A stretch of 26,399 bases of DNA, taken from NCBI GenBank assembly GCA_964495705.1, contig CAZBWS010000030.1:1-26399 (forward strand), read 5' to 3'. The stretch is from CAZBWS01 sp964495705. GTDB taxonomy: Bacteria > Pseudomonadota > Gammaproteobacteria > HTCC5015. The translations under genes and the position numbers were made by a program. Under the pieces are notes generated by a model, which made no database searches, was not told the origin of the DNA, and was given only the letters and a program-made list of their open reading frames with translations. Positions 22,035 through 26,399 of the stretch are shown here, piece by piece (within the stretch, counting starts at the first letter, position 1; each line of letters starts with the position of its first letter).

Positions 22035-24874
22035 TACAACGCACTGATCTTTTCTTGCTGTGCTTTGAGGTCTGCAATCTTGCTTTCATAACCCGCTAGT
22101 TTTTCACGCTCTTTGGCGACGACGACTTCTGGTGCCTTGTCGACAAAGCCTGCATTGCTAAGCTTGCCGCTGAGACGTTTCTGCTCTTTGTCTAGCTTGT
22201 CGAGTTCTTTGTTTAGGCGCGCAAGCTCCGCATCTTTGTCGATTAGGCCGGCGAGCGGAATAAGAATTTTCATCTTGCCGACCAGGGCTGTTGCTGCCTC
22301 AGGTGCTTCACCGCTTAATACTTCGATGGATTCCAAGCGAGCCAGCTGCTGAACAAAGGTGTTGTTATTGCTCAAGCGAGCTTGATCATCGTCGCTGGCG
22401 TCTTGCACAAACACAGCTAGTGGCTTACTCGGTGCAATATCCATCTCGCCGCGAATCTGGCGCACACCGAGGATGAATTCTTTTACCCACTCCAGCTCGG
22501 CAACAGCATCCGCATCAACCTTGCTCTCGTCAGCCTGTGGGTAGGGCTGCATCATAATGCTGTCGCCGCTTACGCCTGCTGGGGCCTTCACCTGCTGCCA
22601 AACTTCTTCGGTGATAAAGGGCATAATCGGGTGAGCAACGCGCAACAGGGCTTCTAGTACACGCACTAGGGTGCGACGTGTACCACGCTTTTGTGCTTCA
22701 CTAGAATCATCAGAACTGAGTACGGGCTTAGATAGTTCGATATACCAGCTGCAATACTCGTTCCAGACGAATTCGTAGATTTCCTTAGAGGCTAAATCGA
22801 AGCGATAGTCTTCCATATAGCGGGCAACTTCCGATTCCAGCGTCTGCAGGCGAGAGATGATCCAGCGGTCCGCTAGGGATAGCTCAACTTCGGAGTTGTC
22901 ATCTGTACCCGTGTCTTGCCCATCTACATTCATCAATACATAGCGAGAGGCATTCCACAGCTTGTTACAGAAGTTGCGATAGCCTTCCATGCGGTTTAGG
23001 TCGAACTTGATGTCGCGGCCCGTAGAAGCCAGAGAAGCCAGAGTGAAGCGCAGTGCATCGGTACCGTATGCGGATATGCCGTCGGGGAAAGATTTGCGCG
23101 TGCTCTTTTCAATTTTTGCTGCCATTTTGGGCTGCATTAAACCGCCGGTGCGCTTAGCTACTAAGTCTTCCAGCTCAATGCCGTCTATCAAGTCGATGGG
23201 GTCTAGTACATTACCCTTGGACTTCGACATTTTGTCGCCGTTTTCATCGCGCACTAAGCCCGTGATGTAAATGTCTTTGAAGGGTACTTGGCCATCCATA
23301 AAGTGCATGCCCATCATGACCATGCGTGCCACCCAGAAGAAAATAATATCAAAACCTGTCACTAATGAGCTCGTCGGGTACCACTTCTTCAATGCGTCGG
23401 TATTGTTTGGCCAGCCCAAGGTACTGAAGGGCCACAGAGCAGAGGAGAACCAGGTGTCGAGTACATCTTCATCTTGATTAAGAACAACGTTGTCGCCCAA
23501 GTTGTTGTTGCTGCGCACTTCCGCTTCATTGCGTCCTACGTAAACCTTGCCATTCTCGTCATACCAAGCGGGAATGCGATGGCCCCACCACAGCTGGCGA
23601 GAGATGCACCAGTCTTGAATGTCGCGCATCCAAGAGAAATACATATTCTCATATTGTTTAGGTACAAATTTAATGCGCCCATCTTCTACGGCTTCAATGG
23701 CTGGCTTGGCAAGCGGCGCTGCTTTAACAAACCATTGATCTGTCAGTAACGGCTCGATAACAACCCCAGAGCGGTCGCCGTAAGGGGCTTTTAGTGCGTG
23801 GTCGTCGATACTAACTAATAGGCCTAGAGCGTCTAGGTCTGCGACGACTTGCTTGCGAGCGGCAAAGCGATCGACGCCGTGATAACTAGCGGGCAGGGAA
23901 GTATCAATGTCGCTATTGATACTTCCGTCGATATTAAAGGCTTGGGCGCATTCGCGCACCGCGGCATCGACGGTAAAAATATTAATCAGAGGTAGGCTGT
24001 GGCGCTTGCCGATCTCGTAGTCATTGAAGTCGTGTGCAGGGGTGGTCTTTACACAGCCTGTACCAAACTCCATATCCACATAGTCGTCGGCCACGATAGG
24101 AATGCGACGACCTACAATCGGCAGGTCGATGAACTTGCCGATCAGTGCTTTGTAACGCTCATCTTCGGGGTGTACGGCTACTGCACTATCGCCCAGCATG
24201 GTCTCGGGACGAGTGGTTGCCACAACTACATAGTTATTGCCTTCTGCGGTGGTTTCCCCGTCCGCGAGTGGATAGCGGAAATTCCACATCGAGCCCTTTT
24301 CGTCCTTGTTCTCAACTTCCAAGTCAGAGATAGCCGTGTGTAGTTTTGGGTCCCAGTTCACTAAGCGCTTGCCACGATATAGTAAGCCCTGCTCGTACAG
24401 CTGAACAAAACTTTCCTGTACCGCATCGCTAAGTCCGTCGTCCATCGTAAAGCGCTCGCGAGACCAGTCGGGGGAGGTGCCCATGCGACGCATTTGCTGG
24501 GTAATAGTATTACCCGACTGTTCCTTCCATTCCCACACTTTTTCTAAGAAAGGCCCACGGCCTAAATCGTGGCGGGTTTTACCGTCGGCATTGAGTTGGC
24601 GTTCGACGACCATCTGCGTCGCAATGCCCGCATGGTCCGTGCCTGGCTGCCACAGCGCATTATCACCGCGCATGCGGTAATAGCGAGTCAGCGCATCCAT
24701 AATCGTCTGCTGGAAAGCGTGCCCCATATGCAGGGTGCCAGTCACATTTGGCGGCGGCAGCATAATGCAGTAAGACTCACCACTATCAGCTGGGTCAGCG
24801 GCAAAATAGCCTTGATCTTCCCAGTTGTTGTACCAGCGTTTTTCGATTGCGTCGGGGGTGTAAGTCTTGTCCAT
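22034..24874 (-). CDS. valS: Valyl-tRNA synthetase
   Basis: Class I aminoacyl-tRNA synthetase charging tRNA-Val, about 946 residues. The HIGH signature is HMGH in PPPNVTGTLHMGHAFQ, the KMSKS signature is KMSKSKGN, and the editing (CP1) domain lies between them (TTRPETMLGDSAVAVHP, and GCVKTTPAHDFNDYE). The C-terminal coiled-coil arm that grips tRNA is present (KDAELARLNKELDKLDKEQ). I chose ATG 24874 (MDKTYTPDAIE, the usual N-terminus); the upstream extension to 24940 crosses the likely promoter and has no family match. The ribosome-binding site is poor, and a four-codon ORF ends on the start codon. holC, often upstream of valS in gammaproteobacteria, is absent here. Confidence 0.96.
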   Translation of the reverse strand: MDKTYTPDAIEKRWYNNWEDQGYFAADPADSGESYCIMLPPPNVTGTLHMGHAFQQTIMDALTRYYRMRGDNALWQPGTDHAGIATQMVVERQLNADGKTRHDLGRGPFLEKVWEWKEQSGNTITQQMRRMGTSPDWSRERFTMDDGLSDAVQESFVQLYEQGLLYRGKRLVNWDPKLHTAISDLEVENKDEKGSMWNFRYPLADGETTAEGNNYVVVATTRPETMLGDSAVAVHPEDERYKALIGKFIDLPIVGRRIPIVADDYVDMEFGTGCVKTTPAHDFNDYEIGKRHSLPLINIFTVDAAVRECAQAFNIDGSINSDIDTSLPASYHGVDRFAARKQVVADLDALGLLVSIDDHALKAPYGDRSGVVIEPLLTDQWFVKAAPLAKPAIEAVEDGRIKFVPKQYENMYFSWMRDIQDWCISRQLWWGHRIPAWYDENGKVYVGRNEAEVRSNNNLGDNVVLNQDEDVLDTWFSSALWPFSTLGWPNNTDALKKWYPTSSLVTGFDIIFFWVARMVMMGMHFMDGQVPFKDIYITGLVRDENGDKMSKSKGNVLDPIDLIDGIELEDLVAKRTGGLMQPKMAAKIEKSTRKSFPDGISAYGTDALRFTLASLASTGRDIKFDLNRMEGYRNFCNKLWNASRYVLMNVDGQDTGTDDNSEVELSLADRWIISRLQTLESEVARYMEDYRFDLASKEIYEFVWNEYCSWYIELSKPVLSSDDSSEAQKRGTRRTLVRVLEALLRVAHPIMPFITEEVWQQVKAPAGVSGDSIMMQPYPQADESKVDADAVAELEWVKEFILGVRQIRGEMDIAPSKPLAVFVQDASDDDQARLSNNNTFVQQLARLESIEVLSGEAPEAATALVGKMKILIPLAGLIDKDAELARLNKELDKLDKEQKRLSGKLSNAGFVDKAPEVVVAKEREKLAGYESKIADLKAQQEKISAL

Positions 24875-24911
24875 TACGGTATCTGCATGTATAGGCGGAA
24901 AAAGGGCAGGA

Positions 24912-24917
24912 ATTATA
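24912..24917 (-). promoter_or_regulatory. Probable -10 element of the valS operon
   Basis: Read on the minus strand this is a perfect TATAAT, 37 bases before the valS ATG. The -35 region is poor (GTGCCT at 18 bases). The predicted transcript starts near 24904, giving a leader of about 30 bases. Confidence 0.5.
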
Positions 24918-24963
24918 GCCTTTTTGGGGGCTGGAGGCACGTGGCTTAACGGTTTTCTAGTAT

Positions 24964-24984
24964 AGCCACTTTAAACAAGTGGCT
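24964..24984. promoter_or_regulatory. Perfect dyad between divergent valS and lipoprotein promoters
   Basis: AGCCACTT (24964-24971) and AAGTGGCT (24977-24984) are separated by TAAAC. The site covers the -35 region of the putative lipoprotein promoter and lies upstream of that of valS, so it is placed like an operator. The regulator is unknown. Confidence 0.4.
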
Positions 24985-24995
24985 GGGGTCGGCTG

Positions 24996-25004
24996 TGATA
25001 GAAT
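24996..25004 (+). promoter_or_regulatory. Extended -10 promoter of the lipoprotein gene
   Basis: TGATAGAAT combines the TG of an extended -10 with TAGAAT (five of six). The predicted start near 25011 gives a leader of about 30 bases before the ATG at 25041. No clear -35 hexamer is visible. Confidence 0.4.
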
Positions 25005-25040
25005 GCCGCGTATTATTAGATAGTCAGTTTAGGAATTGGA

Positions 25041-26075
25041 ATGAAGTATTTATGGATGGTTTTGTTGGCATTGTCCCTAGTTGCCTGTGGAAGTGGAAAG
25101 ACACCGCCGCCAGATAAGTTTGCACGTTTTGTAGGGAATACGGGTGAGCAGTTACAGACGGATAAGCGTAACTTTGAAGCTTATCAAGCGGCATTAACAG
25201 CTTTAAGTTCAGATCCTTTTATAGATATTGTATTTCAGATTTTAGGCTTGGCCGATGCACAATTGGAAGTGGAATGGGAAAGTGCCTGCTTGGTAAATGT
25301 CGTAGAAGTGGAGAACAATATATTAAGCAGTGAATTTCACACTATTTCTCCCCAGTGCGATTGTTTGACAGTTACGATTGATAAAGCGGTTGAATGTATT
25401 GGAGATGTTTTACCTGATGATGTGGTGCCTGTATTTGTAAGTGGTGCGTTGGATGATTCGGACGTTTTTTTAGATGGGCTACGTTTAATGGGAGAAGTAT
25501 GCCCCACATTGGATGGTGTAGATGGCATCCCCTTTGTGCCACCTGAGTGTACAGGAGATCACCCGCTACCTAGCGTACTCCCTAACCTGTCTACATCTTC
25601 GGCTGCAGCATTTTCAGGTTTTAAAGAACCTTATTTAGAACGCTTTTCTTTTAGTGGCATATTGCCCACCTCTGTTGCCCCCTACTTAACCGCCAGCGGA
25701 GAAGAGGCTCAAGTATTTACTTATACGAATGTGGAAACGGAATACGTAGATTGCACTTTGGATGCTCAGTTAGTACTGGCTTTTGACGAGCAGGGTAATA
25801 TTGTTCCGGCTTCAAAGCCGCCTGAAAACGATGAAGTTGAAGAACCAACTGTTTATCGTGTTATCGAGACTTACTTGGTGGCTGATGAGCCTGTTACATG
25901 TTCTTATACCACTGAACCAGAGATGAGTGATAACGCAAATACAGAGGATGTTGATAATGCGCTAAGTCCTTCCGAAGGCCTGGATGTCACTGTGACGACT
26001 GACTTTGATGTGCTTGAAGAGGGCGAGCTAAGCTTAGATTACGAAAATCGTTTTTATAAGGTACCCCGTCAATAG
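25041..26075 (+). CDS. Cys-rich acidic lipoprotein, function unknown
   Basis: A 344-residue exported protein with a lipoprotein signal peptide: MKYLWMVLLALSLVAC with lipobox LVAC, so Cys16 is the predicted lipidated residue, followed by GSG, compatible with outer-membrane sorting. Eight further cysteines occur in the mature part (among them QCDC, VECIGD, GEVCP and PPEC), an even number consistent with four disulfides in the periplasm. It is strongly acidic, especially towards the end (DNANTEDVDNA, then DVLEEGELSLDYENR). I recognise no known family. AGGAATTGG precedes the ATG. It is divergent from valS and stands alone; the next possible gene starts about 115 bases later. Confidence 0.8.
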   Translation: MKYLWMVLLALSLVACGSGKTPPPDKFARFVGNTGEQLQTDKRNFEAYQAALTALSSDPFIDIVFQILGLADAQLEVEWESACLVNVVEVENNILSSEFHTISPQCDCLTVTIDKAVECIGDVLPDDVVPVFVSGALDDSDVFLDGLRLMGEVCPTLDGVDGIPFVPPECTGDHPLPSVLPNLSTSSAAAFSGFKEPYLERFSFSGILPTSVAPYLTASGEEAQVFTYTNVETEYVDCTLDAQLVLAFDEQGNIVPASKPPENDEVEEPTVYRVIETYLVADEPVTCSYTTEPEMSDNANTEDVDNALSPSEGLDVTVTTDFDVLEEGELSLDYENRFYKVPRQ

Positions 26076-26192
26076 CTTATCTGCATAGCGCTAAACAAGC
26101 CTTTGTGCTATTAAATATAGATGCCTTTTAATGCATTATTTTCTCGTCGACTTCGTTTACGTTTCTGCGGCTGCTGACATATTGTGGTGAAT

Positions 26193-26357
26193 ATGGCCTG
26201 GGTGATTGCAATTGTAATGTGGGTTCTAGCGATCTGGATAACTTTTGCCAATTGTTATCGCCATGTACAAATGGCGCAACAACGTAAAAAGGGCATTCAA
26301 CAAAATATATCTGGAACACCGATGGTGGCTACCGTATTTGTTTGTTTTTTCCCTTAG
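26193..26357 (+). CDS. Possible small membrane protein (54 residues)
   Basis: Not a confirmed gene. From ATG 26193 the frame reads a hydrophobic, Trp-rich segment (MAWVIAIVMWVLAIWITFAN), a basic stretch (HVQMAQQRKKG) and a second short hydrophobic end before a TAG at 26355. The first-helix-then-positive pattern suits a bona fide inner-membrane protein. The ribosome-binding site GGTGA is too close (two bases), and an in-frame GTG at 26184 is an alternative start. The end at a T6 tract leaves room for a frameshift, so the true protein could be longer and run past the window. Confidence 0.35.
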   Translation: MAWVIAIVMWVLAIWITFANCYRHVQMAQQRKKGIQQNISGTPMVATVFVCFFP

Positions 26358-26399
26358 ATTACCTGGCTCGGTAAGCACGCAGCTGCTGAGCAGCTTGGG

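Noticed and set aside
24875..24940. Longer ValS N-terminus
   Set aside because: The extension crosses a perfect TATAAT and is unlike known ValS starts; MDKTYTP at 24874 is the usual beginning.

Overview
The window looks like chromosomal DNA of an aerobic marine gammaproteobacterium, most likely of the Cellvibrionales/Spongiibacteraceae type. This is an inference from gene content: RelA and ValS of gammaproteobacterial form, a DUF1302/DUF1329/YCF48/MMPL cluster, PF05597-type phasins, an FFLEELY-motif protein and a Marinobacter-like fatty acyl reductase. I see no rRNA, tRNA, CRISPR array, insertion sequence or prophage. Two runs of exactly 100 N (7340-7439 and 20912-21011) are assembly gaps. 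Each interrupts a gene, and in both cases the reading frame shows that 100 is not the true gap length.

Region by region. 1-1803: an upstream gene's terminator, a TauE/SafE-type membrane protein with a His-rich tail, then a compact sigma-54-type AAA+ regulator that has lost the GAFTGA loop. 1811-3842 (minus): a Met-rich outer-membrane beta-barrel with a CRP-like palindrome at its promoter, then an AEC-family carrier. 3930-6071: relA, monofunctional type. 6348-12467: a four-gene envelope cluster (DUF1302 beta-barrel, DUF1329 periplasmic protein, YCF48-like propeller, MMPL/RND transporter), followed by a TetR regulator. 13272-17774: a storage-lipid island with two phasins, a PHA-granule-region protein, a two-domain fatty acyl-CoA reductase and an FFLEELY-motif protein. 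17930-21086: 2-Cys peroxiredoxin, NTF2-like protein, HSDL2-like dehydrogenase and a Lys/Ala-rich histone-H1-like protein. 21163-24874 (minus): valS, an unknown acidic protein and ppnP, probably one operon. 25041-26357: a Cys-rich lipoprotein and a possible small membrane protein.

How the genes may work together. The middle 14 kb is dominated by hydrophobic-carbon metabolism. Phasins coat polyhydroxyalkanoate granules, the acyl reductase makes fatty alcohols, the HSDL2-like enzyme resembles a peroxisomal lipid dehydrogenase, and the four-gene cluster has the parts of a trans-envelope pathway for a hydrophobic substrate: inner-membrane pump, periplasmic propeller, LolA/LolB-like periplasmic protein and outer-membrane barrel. 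The substrate is not identified by the sequence. This cluster, together with the GAFTGA-less sigma-54-type protein, is the most worthwhile target for follow-up.
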